Below, one piece after another: positions 17,204 to 25,474 of a stretch of DNA of 39,810 nucleotides. The notes under the pieces are model-generated. The model had not been told where the DNA came from, made no database searches, and worked only from the letters and a program-made list of their open reading frames with translations. The DNA is taken from contig CAYZJB010000035.1 of NCBI GenBank assembly GCA_964478735.1, positions 1 to 39,810 on the forward strand, given 5' to 3'. The position numbers and the translations under genes are program-made. Every line of letters starts with the position of its first letter. The stretch's first letter is position 1. Source of the stretch: CAYZJB01 sp964478735. Lineage in GTDB: Bacteria; CLD3; SB21.

Positions 17204-18683
17204 TCCGCGCGCTACGACGTACGCACGGATCATTCCCAATTCGATCCTTCAGATTGCCGCCTCGATCGAGGGACGATTTGACTATACCATCGTCGACGGC
17301 AACCGCGAGAAGGACCCCTGGCTCGTCATTGATCGGTTCATGACCATGCATCCCGACGCGTTTTTCTGTTCGACCGTCATGCCCGGACCTCAGTTGCGTC
17401 AGGCCGTTCCGTTTTCAAAACGAATCAAAGAAAAATATCCGCATGCCACGGTGATATGGGGCGGATACTTTGCATCCAATCATGCGGAAACCGTCGCACG
17501 CTCCGGCTTTGTCGATGTTGTCGTCGCCGGTCCGGGCGATCTCGCATTTGCTAATTTATTGCACGCGCTTTCCCATGGACAGCCCCTGTCGCCGATCGGC
17601 AACCTGGTTTATCCGGACAACGGCACGGTCCGCCGTACTTCCAAAGATGAAATACCGGACCAGGATAAACTGCCTCCGCTCCCGTACGATTCGTTGACCC
17701 GTTTTTACAGCATGGACGGCTACCTCATGAAGACATTCCTCGGCTCCCGGACGTTGAGCTATCATTCGAGCATCGGTTGTCCATTTACATGTTCCTTTTG
17801 CGGCGTCGTGCCGATCTACTCTGCCCGTTGGAAAGCCAAGTCGGCCGCCAGGGTCTATGCAGACATCAAGATGCTCAAAGACCGTTGGGGCGCCAATGCG
17901 ATCACGTTCCACGACAACAACTTCTTCGTTTCGGAAAAACGCGCCGTCGAATTTGCACGACTCATCCGACCGGAAAACATGCCGTGGTGGGCCGAGGGCC
18001 GGATCGACACGATGAACAAGTATTCCGATGACAGCCTCTCGTTGATCCGTGAGTCGGGCTGCCGGATGATTTTTTTCGGCGCGGAAAGCGGCAACAATAC
18101 GATGCTGAAACGCATGGATAAGGGCGGAACCCAAAGCGCGGAACAAATCCTGTCGTTCGCGGAGCGGATTCGGCGGTTCGACATTATTCCGGAGTATTCG
18201 TTCATCCTCGGATTTCCGGCGCCGACGGAACAGGAGGTGTGGCGTATGATTGAAGCCGACATGGAGTTCATCCGTCGGGTCAAACGCATCAATCCCGCAA
18301 CGGAAATCATCATTTACGTTTACAGTCCGGTCCCGACCACGGATTCGGATCTCTATGCGCAGGTTCAGACGGGAGGTTTTGAATACCCGCGGACGCTGGA
18401 AGAATGGCTGCAGCCGCGCTGGCAGGATTTCGACCTGCATCGTGAATTCATCACGCCCTGGTTGACACCCGCAATGATCCGGAGAATTCATGAATTTGAA
18501 ACCGTGCTGCATTCCCACTATCCCACGATCAGCGATTATAAAATCACCCCGTTTCAACGGAAATTCATGAAGCGGTTGTCGACTTTTCGCTATCGCCGAA
18601 ATTTTCTGTCGCATCCGTGGGAACTCAAAATTCTTCAGCGATACTGGTTGCGTTACCGGCGTCCTGAAAAGGAAGGTTTTTGA
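17181..18683 (+). CDS. B12-binding-type radical SAM protein (2)
   Basis: A 500-aa protein. The N-terminal cobalamin-type domain (about 1-150) begins MKKVLLFNPR and includes VIWGGYFASNHAE and VAGPGDLAFANLL. The radical SAM core starts with CPFTCSFC (Cys 200, 204 and 207), followed by HDNNFFVSEKRA and FGAESGNNTMLKRMDKG. A C-terminal extension of about 130 residues is rich in Trp, Arg and His. It shares domain order, but little obvious identity, with the radical SAM protein at 8300, so two different radical steps are likely. The start at 17181 is inside the end of the previous gene and lacks a strong ribosome-binding site. The downstream methyltransferase shares one base with its stop (TGATG). 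Confidence 0.85.
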   Translation: MKKVLLFNPRATTYARIIPNSILQIAASIEGRFDYTIVDGNREKDPWLVIDRFMTMHPDAFFCSTVMPGPQLRQAVPFSKRIKEKYPHATVIWGGYFASNHAETVARSGFVDVVVAGPGDLAFANLLHALSHGQPLSPIGNLVYPDNGTVRRTSKDEIPDQDKLPPLPYDSLTRFYSMDGYLMKTFLGSRTLSYHSSIGCPFTCSFCGVVPIYSARWKAKSAARVYADIKMLKDRWGANAITFHDNNFFVSEKRAVEFARLIRPENMPWWAEGRIDTMNKYSDDSLSLIRESGCRMIFFGAESGNNTMLKRMDKGGTQSAEQILSFAERIRRFDIIPEYSFILGFPAPTEQEVWRMIEADMEFIRRVKRINPATEIIIYVYSPVPTTDSDLYAQVQTGGFEYPRTLEEWLQPRWQDFDLHREFITPWLTPAMIRRIHEFETVLHSHYPTISDYKITPFQRKFMKRLSTFRYRRNFLSHPWELKILQRYWLRYRRPEKEGF

Positions 18684-19333
18684 TGAAGTTTGCATTACGG
18701 CATTTATTCCGCCGTCAACCGCTTGATGCACGGACGGCCTACGATTTGTGGGCAGAAGGTTATTCAACGGTAACGAATCCCATCAAGTTATTATCTGATC
18801 ATTTCGTCCGATCCGTCGTCATACCGTCTTCGCGCTGTGTCGTGGATATCGGCTGCGGAACCGGAGACCATTTTCATTGGGCAATTCAGAATGGCGCCGG
18901 CCATGTGATCGGAATCGATGCATCGGAAGGTATGCTCCGCCGGGCAAAGCCCCCTCAGGGACATCCGATCGACCTGATTCACGCACATGCCGAATGCCTG
19001 CCCATCGCGCCTGCCGCCGCAGACGTCATCATTTGCACGCTTGTTGCGGGTCATTTTCGTGAATTTGACCAAGTCATCGAAGAAATGGGCCGAATTCTTT
19101 GTCCCGGCGCTCATTTGGTTTTGACGGATTTTCATTACGAGGCCGCACGGCGCGGCGACCGGCGGACATTTGTGACTCGAGGAAAAGTTTATACGATAGA
19201 ACACACGATTCATGATGAACAAAGATACAGGCAGGCGCTGGCCAACGGCGGATTCGCCATTCAGCGTATTGAAAACCTCACGTATCAGGAGCGCCCCGTC
19301 GTACTCGGCATTCTTGCAACGAAGGTATCGTGA
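18683..19333 (+). CDS. Class I SAM-dependent methyltransferase (3)
   Basis: A 216-aa methyltransferase of the UbiE/Methyltransf_11 type. An AYDLWAEGYS opening is followed by motif I VVDIGCGTGDHF, then VIGIDASEGMLRRA, a motif IV-like region and LCPGAHLVLTDFHYE. It is compact, without added domains. The acceptor is unknown; members of this type methylate quinones, sugars or other small molecules. The ATG at 18683 (TGATG overlap with the radical SAM stop) is preferred over the TTG one codon upstream. AAGGAAGG just before it can serve as the ribosome-binding site. The stop shares one base with the amidohydrolase start. Confidence 0.82.
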   Translation: MKFALRHLFRRQPLDARTAYDLWAEGYSTVTNPIKLLSDHFVRSVVIPSSRCVVDIGCGTGDHFHWAIQNGAGHVIGIDASEGMLRRAKPPQGHPIDLIHAHAECLPIAPAAADVIICTLVAGHFREFDQVIEEMGRILCPGAHLVLTDFHYEAARRGDRRTFVTRGKVYTIEHTIHDEQRYRQALANGGFAIQRIENLTYQERPVVLGILATKVS

Positions 19334-20475
19334 TGATGATCCGGAATGCTCGATGGCATGAGAACGAACGATGGATTGAACATCCCATACGTACCGGATC
19401 GAATTTTTTCTCTCCGACTATCGATGCCTCGCATTGTTATGTTTATCACGGTCTGATCAATGCTCACGATCATCTTGAAATGAATCTGTACTGGAAGCTG
19501 GGCTCGCCTCCGTATCATAATTACACGCAATGGGCAAATGACGTGTATCGGCCCGACGATCCTTGGATCCAGCGCGTTCAATCCGTTCCCCTGATCGATC
19601 GCCTGCGATGGGGCGCGTTGAAAAATCTGCTGTCCGGAGTGACAACCGTCTTTCATCACAATCCGTATTACCGACGGTACATGTGGAGGTTGCCCGTCGA
19701 TGTTCTGCGACATTACGACTGGCACCACTCGCTTGCGCTGGCGGGACCGGTCCGTCGAAAAAAACGCCGACGGCTCTTGTTTATCCATGCGGGCGAAGGC
19801 ATCGACGATCTGGCTCAAAACGAGGTGGCCGCGTTGGATCGGCAGAAGTTGCTTGACGGCCAAACCGTACTGATCCACGCCATCGCCCTGTCCGATGCCA
19901 TGATCGGTCGAGTTCGTGCCACCCGAACGCCAATCGTCTGGTGCCCGTCGTCGAACGATTTCCTGTTCGGTCAGACGGCCCCCGTCCGACAACTTGATTC
20001 GGACCGTGTAGCGCTGGGAACCGATTCCACGATGACCGGACCCCCTTCGCTTTTTGAGGAAATGCGGGCTGCGCTGAAATACAACATTGCTCCCGAGATG
20101 ATATTGAAAATGGTGACCATCAATCCGTCGTACATGATCGGCCCACCCGTTTTGTCGCTAAAGCAGCGCCCGAAGTCCCTGATCCTCGTTCGTCGACAGC
20201 AGAATAATTATGCGGCTAACCTGATCCACTCGACCACCGAGGACCTCGAATGCGTGATCGTACGAGGCCGCGTGCGTCTTGCCGCATCGGGCATGTTGAG
20301 TCAACTCGGGTTGAAACCAAACTTGGTGTTTAAGGGCATGCCGATGTGGGTCGACATGGACGTTCAAGGATTGTTTCAACGGTTACACGAACATCTTGGA
20401 GATGAATTGAACCGTCACCCGTTATGGCCACAACTGCACTCCCTACAACATGAAGAACAGCCTGTTCATGTTTGA
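19333..20475 (+). CDS. Metal-dependent amidohydrolase (SsnA/AtzA-like superfamily)
   Basis: A 380-aa amidohydrolase-superfamily protein. The visible ligands are the HxH of NAHDHLEMN (His45 and His47), HAGEG (about 154) with the next metal or substrate positions, LIHAIAL, and GTDST with the catalytic Asp (about 233). This set matches the subgroup that deaminates or dechlorinates aromatic and nucleoside-like substrates (SsnA, TrzN, MtaD). Some usual flanking blocks are shortened: the region between HxH and HAGEG is only about 105 residues. The substrate is unknown; in this cluster it could deaminate or hydrolyse an amide on an intermediate. Possible starts are ATG 19333 (TGATG overlap, chosen) and ATG 19336. 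It overlaps the next gene by 26 bp. Confidence 0.75.
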   Translation: MMIRNARWHENERWIEHPIRTGSNFFSPTIDASHCYVYHGLINAHDHLEMNLYWKLGSPPYHNYTQWANDVYRPDDPWIQRVQSVPLIDRLRWGALKNLLSGVTTVFHHNPYYRRYMWRLPVDVLRHYDWHHSLALAGPVRRKKRRRLLFIHAGEGIDDLAQNEVAALDRQKLLDGQTVLIHAIALSDAMIGRVRATRTPIVWCPSSNDFLFGQTAPVRQLDSDRVALGTDSTMTGPPSLFEEMRAALKYNIAPEMILKMVTINPSYMIGPPVLSLKQRPKSLILVRRQQNNYAANLIHSTTEDLECVIVRGRVRLAASGMLSQLGLKPNLVFKGMPMWVDMDVQGLFQRLHEHLGDELNRHPLWPQLHSLQHEEQPVHV

Positions 20476-21460
20476 CCGTCATTATCTGAAATCCGTCCCC
20501 ACCGTCATTCTCATGCCCCACAGCGCGTGCAATTGCCGGTGTATCATGTGTGACATCTGGAAAAACAATGCCCGCAAGACAAGTTGGACGAGCGAACAAT
20601 TCGAACGCCTTCTCGCGTCATTGATAAACCTAAAAACCCGACATGTCGTACTGTCCGGTGGAGAGGCCCTGTTGCATCCCAATGTCTTCGAATTCTCACG
20701 TAAGATGAAACAGGTCAATATGCAAATCACATTGCTGACCACGGGCCTGTTGCTCGAACGATTTTCCGACGAGATCGTCCGGTATGTCGACGACGTTATT
20801 GTTTCGCTGGATGGAAGCCGCGATGTACATGACGCCATTCGATCGATTCCGGGCGCTTTCGATCAGATCGCCGAAGGCATCCGGGGCATTCGGAAGCGAA
20901 ATCCGGAGTTTAACATCACGGCACGTTGCGTTCTGCAAAAGACGAATTTTCGCGACATCGAAAACACGGTGGATGCCGCGCAGTCAATAGGGCTCGACCG
21001 CATCAGCTTCCTCGCGGCCGACGTTACAACCGATGCGTTTAACCATGCGCCGACATTCGGCCATTCAAACATTGTTCCGGAGGCCACCGAATTGCCCGAG
21101 TTTCGGGATTGCATCGAACACATCATCACGACACGTTCCGGGCTGTTCCGGTCAGGGTTCATTGCCGAGTCGCCTGATAAACTCCGACGGTTGGCCGACT
21201 ACTATCGCGCCCTGCACGGCCTCGGTGAATTTCCAAAGGTAGCATGTAATGCACCGTGGAATTCGGCCGTGATTGAGGCCGGCGGTTCGGTCCGGCCGTG
21301 TTTTTTTCATGCCCCGTATGGGACGGGACCGACCCTCAAGGAGATCGTAAACTCCGCAAATGCCGTGTCGTTTCGACGCCGCCTGAACGTCAAAACGAAC
21401 GACGTATGCCGGCGTTGCGTATGTTCAAGATATGTACCCTGGTATCGACGAAATTCTTGA
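20450..21460 (+). CDS. Radical SAM protein with C-terminal SPASM-like Cys cluster
   Basis: A 336-aa protein. CNCRCIMC (Cys 27, 31 and 34) binds the SAM [4Fe-4S] cluster. LSGGEALLHPN and IVSLDG are typical of MoaA/SPASM-type enzymes. The C-terminal third carries more cysteines, in VACNAPWNSAV, SVRPCFFH and DVCRRCVCSRYVPW. This matches a SPASM/twitch domain with auxiliary Fe-S clusters. Known SPASM enzymes modify peptides, aminoglycoside-type sugars or enzymes. The start at 20450 overlaps the amidohydrolase gene; an in-frame ATG at 20468 (MFDRHYL) is an alternative. It is the last tightly overlapping cluster gene; a 74-nt gap follows. Confidence 0.82.
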   Translation: MKNSLFMFDRHYLKSVPTVILMPHSACNCRCIMCDIWKNNARKTSWTSEQFERLLASLINLKTRHVVLSGGEALLHPNVFEFSRKMKQVNMQITLLTTGLLLERFSDEIVRYVDDVIVSLDGSRDVHDAIRSIPGAFDQIAEGIRGIRKRNPEFNITARCVLQKTNFRDIENTVDAAQSIGLDRISFLAADVTTDAFNHAPTFGHSNIVPEATELPEFRDCIEHIITTRSGLFRSGFIAESPDKLRRLADYYRALHGLGEFPKVACNAPWNSAVIEAGGSVRPCFFHAPYGTGPTLKEIVNSANAVSFRRRLNVKTNDVCRRCVCSRYVPWYRRNS

Positions 21461-21534
21461 AGCGGAACCCGAATTCCTCATTGATTCAGGACAGGACCGG
21501 ATGTATATTGATGGGTAATCCAAAAAGCGACTGA

Positions 21535-22539
21535 ATGCAGACCCAAGCCGCTCTTCCGCCACCGCATTTCGAGAATAAACGATATTACAGTTATAATTCC
21601 TACCTGCGATCGCGCTTTGGAACACGTATACACCGTGTAACCGTCGATGCAGGGTTTACCTGCCCGAATCGCGATGGGACCGTTGCCACAGGCGGTTGCA
21701 CGTACTGTAATAACGACGGTTTCAGCCCTGCGGCCAGCGCCTACCGGCCTCGGATCTATATGCAGCCCACAGCGCCGGTGGCGGAACAGATCCAGCGCGC
21801 ACTGCCCAGATTACGTAAGAGGTATAAAACAGACACGTTTTTCGCTTATTTTCAGGCTTATACCAACACGTATGCCCCACTCGACCGTTTGCGCCGGCTG
21901 TACTCAGAAGCGCTGGCTCAGTCCGGTATCGTTGGCCTCGTCATCGGCACGCGTCCCGATTGTGTCGAGAACGATAAACTGGATTACCTTGCCGAACTGT
22001 CGCACTCGGTTTACGTCGACATCGAATTCGGATGCGAGTCCATTCACGACAAGACTTTGCAATGGGTCAACCGGGGACACGACCACGCCTGCTTCGTTGA
22101 CGCCGTCAAGCGTACGGCGGAGCGCGGGATCGACGTCGCGGTACACGTCATTCTGGGCTTCCCGACCGAAACCCGCGAGGAAACGCTGGAAATGGCCGAT
22201 GCGCTGTCCGAATTACCCATCCATGCCGTGAAGATTCATAATCTGCACATCGTAAAGAATACACCGCTCGCTCACCTGTATCGACATCAACCTTTCCATG
22301 TCATGGACGAAGACGAATATCTCGAGCTGGTCTGCGATTTTGTGGAACGTCTGCATCCTCGGATCGCGATCGAGCGGCTGTACGGCGATGCGCCGCTGGC
22401 CCTGATGATTGCCCCGTCGTGGTCGACGACCGGGGCCCTTTTTCACGCCAAAGTCGAGCAACGATTAAGGCAACGCAATACATTTCAAGGCTGCCGTTGT
22501 GTGGCCGAAGTAACCACCGATAGTCCCGTCGTCATCTAA
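21535..22539 (+). CDS. YhcC-type (TIGR01212) radical SAM protein
   Basis: A 334-aa protein recognisable as the TIGR01212/YhcC family from its N-terminus, RYYSYNSYLRSRFG followed by RIHRVTVDAGFTCPNRDG. The cluster cysteines are Cys43, Cys55 and Cys58 (CPNRDG then GGCTYC), a wider spacing than the classic CxxxCxxC. TRPDCV, FGCESIHDKTL and HVILGFPTETREE follow as in the family. YhcC-type proteins are widespread and their reaction is poorly defined; a link to tRNA or translation is often assumed. It begins 74 nt after the cluster and may be a housekeeping gene rather than part of the pathway. Confidence 0.88.
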   Translation: MQTQAALPPPHFENKRYYSYNSYLRSRFGTRIHRVTVDAGFTCPNRDGTVATGGCTYCNNDGFSPAASAYRPRIYMQPTAPVAEQIQRALPRLRKRYKTDTFFAYFQAYTNTYAPLDRLRRLYSEALAQSGIVGLVIGTRPDCVENDKLDYLAELSHSVYVDIEFGCESIHDKTLQWVNRGHDHACFVDAVKRTAERGIDVAVHVILGFPTETREETLEMADALSELPIHAVKIHNLHIVKNTPLAHLYRHQPFHVMDEDEYLELVCDFVERLHPRIAIERLYGDAPLALMIAPSWSTTGALFHAKVEQRLRQRNTFQGCRCVAEVTTDSPVVI

Positions 22540-22553
22540 CGAAGGAGAGCGCC

Positions 22554-23714
22554 ATGATCAGTCAAAAAGACATCCAACGCCTTTCCAAACTCGGAGGAAA
22601 AGAACACTATATCACCAGTCTGTATCTTTGTATCGACCGGCATCAACCCAGCGATTATAAAATCGTCCTCAAAGATTTGCTCAAAGACCGGCGCCAGAAA
22701 CTCGGCGAATATAAAAACAACGGACGCCTGACAAGAGAACAAGCCGCTTCGATCGGTCACGATTTCGATAAACTCGAACAATTCGTTCAACACGATTTTG
22801 TCCATAAAGAACACAGCAAGGGACTGGTCCTTTTTTCGTCGACGGCCAATGCATTCTGGGAAGTTTTCGAATTGCCGCAGCGGGTACCCAATTATCTCAA
22901 TTCCGACCTCGATCCTTACGTTCGCCCGCTGAGTGAACTAATGTGTACGCATCGGAACTATGCGATCGTTCTGGTGGACCGTGCCAAGGCCAAAATTCTC
23001 GAAGTCAATCTCGGTTTTGTCCGCGAACATGCCGACTTCCGGGACCCGGTGGCGCCGCGAGTCCGGTTCGGCGGCATCGACGGCATCCAAGAACATAAAA
23101 TCGAACATGCGCATCAGGAACAGGTTCATAAGCATTTCAAACGAGTTGCCGCCGAAGTAGACAAACTCTTTGCCGGCCGGGACCTGACGTGGCTCGTCAT
23201 CGGCGGGCGACAAAACATGATTCAGCAATTCGAATCTTTTCTTCCCATGCATATCCGAAAAACCACCGTCGGACATATCGTGGTCGAACCCGAAGCGCCG
23301 CTGGCCGACGTCCTGGTCAAAGCGGAGAACGTCGCCCGAAGCGCCGAACAAAAATATGAAAACGACTTGATCGAAAAGCTTCGCAACGAAGCGCACGGCA
23401 ACGGCGGCAAAGGGATCTTCGGGTTGCAGCCCACCCTTCAACAGCTTCGGCGCGGCGGAGTGAATACGCTCGTCATCTCCAAAGGATACGAAGCCCCCGG
23501 TTTTGTTTGTCATAACTGTTTTTTCATCGGGGTTCCCGAAGAAAAAGGCGCAAAAAATACCTGCCCCATCTGCAGCGGCAGAGCGCATGACGTCGGCGAC
23601 GTCGTGGACGAAGCCATTACGTTTGCCTTCATGCAGGGCTGTCGTGTGGAAAATACGGCGGAACATCCGCGACTCAAGATCATGGGCAACATCGGCGCTT
23701 TGCTCCGGTACTGA
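22554..23714 (+). CDS. Bacterial eRF1-like (baeRF family) protein with C-terminal zinc ribbon
   Basis: A 386-aa protein with the three-part layout of bacterial eRF1/Vms1-like proteins. The N-terminal region (about 1-130) includes KGLVLFSS and VRPLSELM. The central domain starts YAIVLVDRAKAKIL and has a GGIDGIQ segment at about 178, then HxHQEQVHKHFK. The C-terminal part has LVIGGRQN, TLQQLRRGGVNTLVI, and paired cysteines CHNC and CPIC for a zinc ribbon. The GGIDGIQ segment may stand in for the GGQ/GxxQ peptidyl-tRNA hydrolysis loop, but that is a guess. These proteins are thought to act in ribosome rescue. The start has a clear AAGGAGAG at 22542-22549. It is monocistronic or co-transcribed with the cytochrome genes. 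Confidence 0.75.
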   Translation: MISQKDIQRLSKLGGKEHYITSLYLCIDRHQPSDYKIVLKDLLKDRRQKLGEYKNNGRLTREQAASIGHDFDKLEQFVQHDFVHKEHSKGLVLFSSTANAFWEVFELPQRVPNYLNSDLDPYVRPLSELMCTHRNYAIVLVDRAKAKILEVNLGFVREHADFRDPVAPRVRFGGIDGIQEHKIEHAHQEQVHKHFKRVAAEVDKLFAGRDLTWLVIGGRQNMIQQFESFLPMHIRKTTVGHIVVEPEAPLADVLVKAENVARSAEQKYENDLIEKLRNEAHGNGGKGIFGLQPTLQQLRRGGVNTLVISKGYEAPGFVCHNCFFIGVPEEKGAKNTCPICSGRAHDVGDVVDEAITFAFMQGCRVENTAEHPRLKIMGNIGALLRY

Positions 23715-23762
23715 TTTTTTGCATCACCGTTTGCAACAACTTCGCCACGGAAGGAGACGTAC

Positions 23763-25001
23763 TTGAAAAAAACAGCTCTGTTGATGGCTGGCGTGTGGTG
23801 TTCAACCGCATGGACCCAAACGCCGCACGGCGATGCGTTCGAACGCGTACAGCGTATCTTCGATGCCCGCTGTATATCCTGCCACTCGAGTCTCGAAGCG
23901 CCGGGCAATCTTTCCCTCGAACGCGGCCGCTCATACAGGAACCTGGTTAACGTGCCGAGTGACGGAGAACCCTCGACGCGGCGCGTCGCGCCCAACGACG
24001 TCGTCAACAGTTACCTGTATCGAAAAATCGTTCAAGATCCGGAGAAGTTCCCATTTAAAGACGATCCGATGCCGTTGGGTGAAGAACCGCTATCCGTCGA
24101 TGAGATCAACACGATCGCGGCATGGATCCATTCGTTCCCCCAGGACGTCTGGGGCAGTACGCAGAAAGCCGTCATGGCTGTTGAAAAAACGAATGAAGTG
24201 ACTGAGTTTTTCCTCGCAACCCAGTTGATCAATCTGCCCACAACGCGGGTCCTTGGCAGCCGAACGGCAGAATTCCGCATTCTGCATCGGTTTGGCCTGA
24301 TCAACGGCAATGGCGGTCATACGTTCGGCTCATTTTTTGGTCTGGACAACGGTGCCAACACGAGCCTGAACCTGTCGATTGCGCTTCGGGACAATGTCGA
24401 CCTGTTGATTCGTCGCACCGGCGTCAACAAGGATGTTGAGGTCGCCGTTAAGTACGTTCCCCTGCCGTCGCGAACGTATCGGCCCTGGTCGGTGGGATTC
24501 TTTGCCAGTATCGACTGGATCAGCCGTGACGACGTCCAGGCGGCGAATCGCCTGTCGCCGAACTTTCAGATTCTTGCCTCGGCAAAGGTCCATCCGCGCC
24601 TGAGCCTGCTCGTCGTACCGACGTTCGCTTTCCGGTCCAACCACAATGATCCGATCATCCGAAACGGCTCGATTTACAAAGACACGCGTTATACCATGGC
24701 CCTTGGGCTGGGAACGCAATACGAATTCCTGCCAAACACGGCATTGACGGCGGAATACATCCCGCGCTTCGACGGTTATAAAGGCATTGCCGGTGCGGAC
24801 GATCGCAGGTTCGATACCTGGTCCGTCGGACTGGCGTACAAGATCCGGCTTCATGTCTTCCAGGTTCTGTTGAGCAACAGTCAGGTATTGCATACCACAC
24901 AATATATCGCCGGCTCAAGCGCTACCGCGTCATCCAAACTGTGGGACGGCGGGGCGAATTTCCATTTTGGTTTCAACATTATTCGTCAATTTAAATGGTA
25001 A
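23763..25001 (+). CDS. DUF5777-type outer-membrane beta-barrel with N-terminal cytochrome c domain
   Basis: A 412-aa exported protein. A signal peptide (about 1-19) precedes a mono-haem domain with CISCH (Cys37, Cys40, His41) and a likely distal Met in DDPMPLGEE (about 102). The remainder (about 145-412) is a beta-barrel of the DUF5777 kind (FRILHRFG near its start) ending in INIIRQFKW-like aromatic strands. The fusion would place a haem on the outer-membrane barrel, facing the periplasm. The start is TTG at 23763, supported by AAGGAGA (23751-23757) 5 nt upstream. The haem domain resembles the next gene's domain (RVAPNDVVNSYL against RIAPGDTTNSYL), so the two are related. Confidence 0.8.
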   Translation: MKKTALLMAGVWCSTAWTQTPHGDAFERVQRIFDARCISCHSSLEAPGNLSLERGRSYRNLVNVPSDGEPSTRRVAPNDVVNSYLYRKIVQDPEKFPFKDDPMPLGEEPLSVDEINTIAAWIHSFPQDVWGSTQKAVMAVEKTNEVTEFFLATQLINLPTTRVLGSRTAEFRILHRFGLINGNGGHTFGSFFGLDNGANTSLNLSIALRDNVDLLIRRTGVNKDVEVAVKYVPLPSRTYRPWSVGFFASIDWISRDDVQAANRLSPNFQILASAKVHPRLSLLVVPTFAFRSNHNDPIIRNGSIYKDTRYTMALGLGTQYEFLPNTALTAEYIPRFDGYKGIAGADDRRFDTWSVGLAYKIRLHVFQVLLSNSQVLHTTQYIAGSSATASSKLWDGGANFHFGFNIIRQFKW

Positions 25002-25010
25002 AGGGTCGTT

Positions 25011-25412
25011 ATGAATCGTTGGCTTATGATACTTGTTTTTGGTATCGTCGCATGTGGAGATTTGGATGAAGATGATGACGCCGTCGTCACTCTCGTTCCC
25101 ACCGGTGTGCAGAACATCTTCACGGCGAAATGCGCTAAATCGGGATGTCACGCGGGCAGTGCGCCTGCAGCCAATCAAAATCTGTCGGAGAACGTGGCCT
25201 ATCCCAATATCGTGAATGTGAATTCTATCGAATCATCTACAAAAAAACGAATCGCACCCGGTGATACGACGAACAGCTACCTTTTCGACAAAATCAAAGG
25301 GATTCAAACCGTTGGTGAGCGGATGCCGGCCGACGGTCCTCCCTATCTGTCTGAAACCGAGATCGATACCATCCGCACGTGGATTCTAAACGGAGCGCCC
25401 CCACGACCCTAA
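25011..25412 (+). CDS. Putative c-type cytochrome lipoprotein with CX4CH motif
   Basis: A 133-aa lipoprotein. A short signal ends in the lipobox GIVAC (lipid Cys15), and an acidic linker DEDDD follows. The haem-binding candidate is CAKSGCH (Cys41, Cys46, His47), four residues between the cysteines instead of two. The segment RMPADGPP supplies a likely Met ligand, and LSETEIDTIRTWILNGA closes a planctomycete-type cytochrome domain. The gene starts 9 nt after the DUF5777 gene. If the CX4CH motif does bind haem, ligation would be unusual; otherwise the cysteines may form a disulfide in a degenerate domain. Confidence 0.75.
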   Translation: MNRWLMILVFGIVACGDLDEDDDAVVTLVPTGVQNIFTAKCAKSGCHAGSAPAANQNLSENVAYPNIVNVNSIESSTKKRIAPGDTTNSYLFDKIKGIQTVGERMPADGPPYLSETEIDTIRTWILNGAPPRP

Positions 25413-25474
25413 TTCTTGAATTCGTAATTTCTTAATTTTTTTCGTATACCTCATCAAGTTAGCTGAGAATATCT

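Noticed and set aside
17556..18767. 403-codon open frame on the minus strand
   Set aside because: It lies opposite the second B12-type radical SAM gene, whose motifs are clear. The translation is Arg/Pro/His-rich without domains, typical of a shadow frame.
21298..21534. 78-codon plus-strand frame at the SPASM-like gene end
   Set aside because: It overlaps most of the C-terminal Cys-rich coding region in another frame and has no supporting motif.
22938..23666. 242-codon minus-strand frame
   Set aside because: It is antisense to the baeRF-like gene, with no domain or ribosome-binding site.
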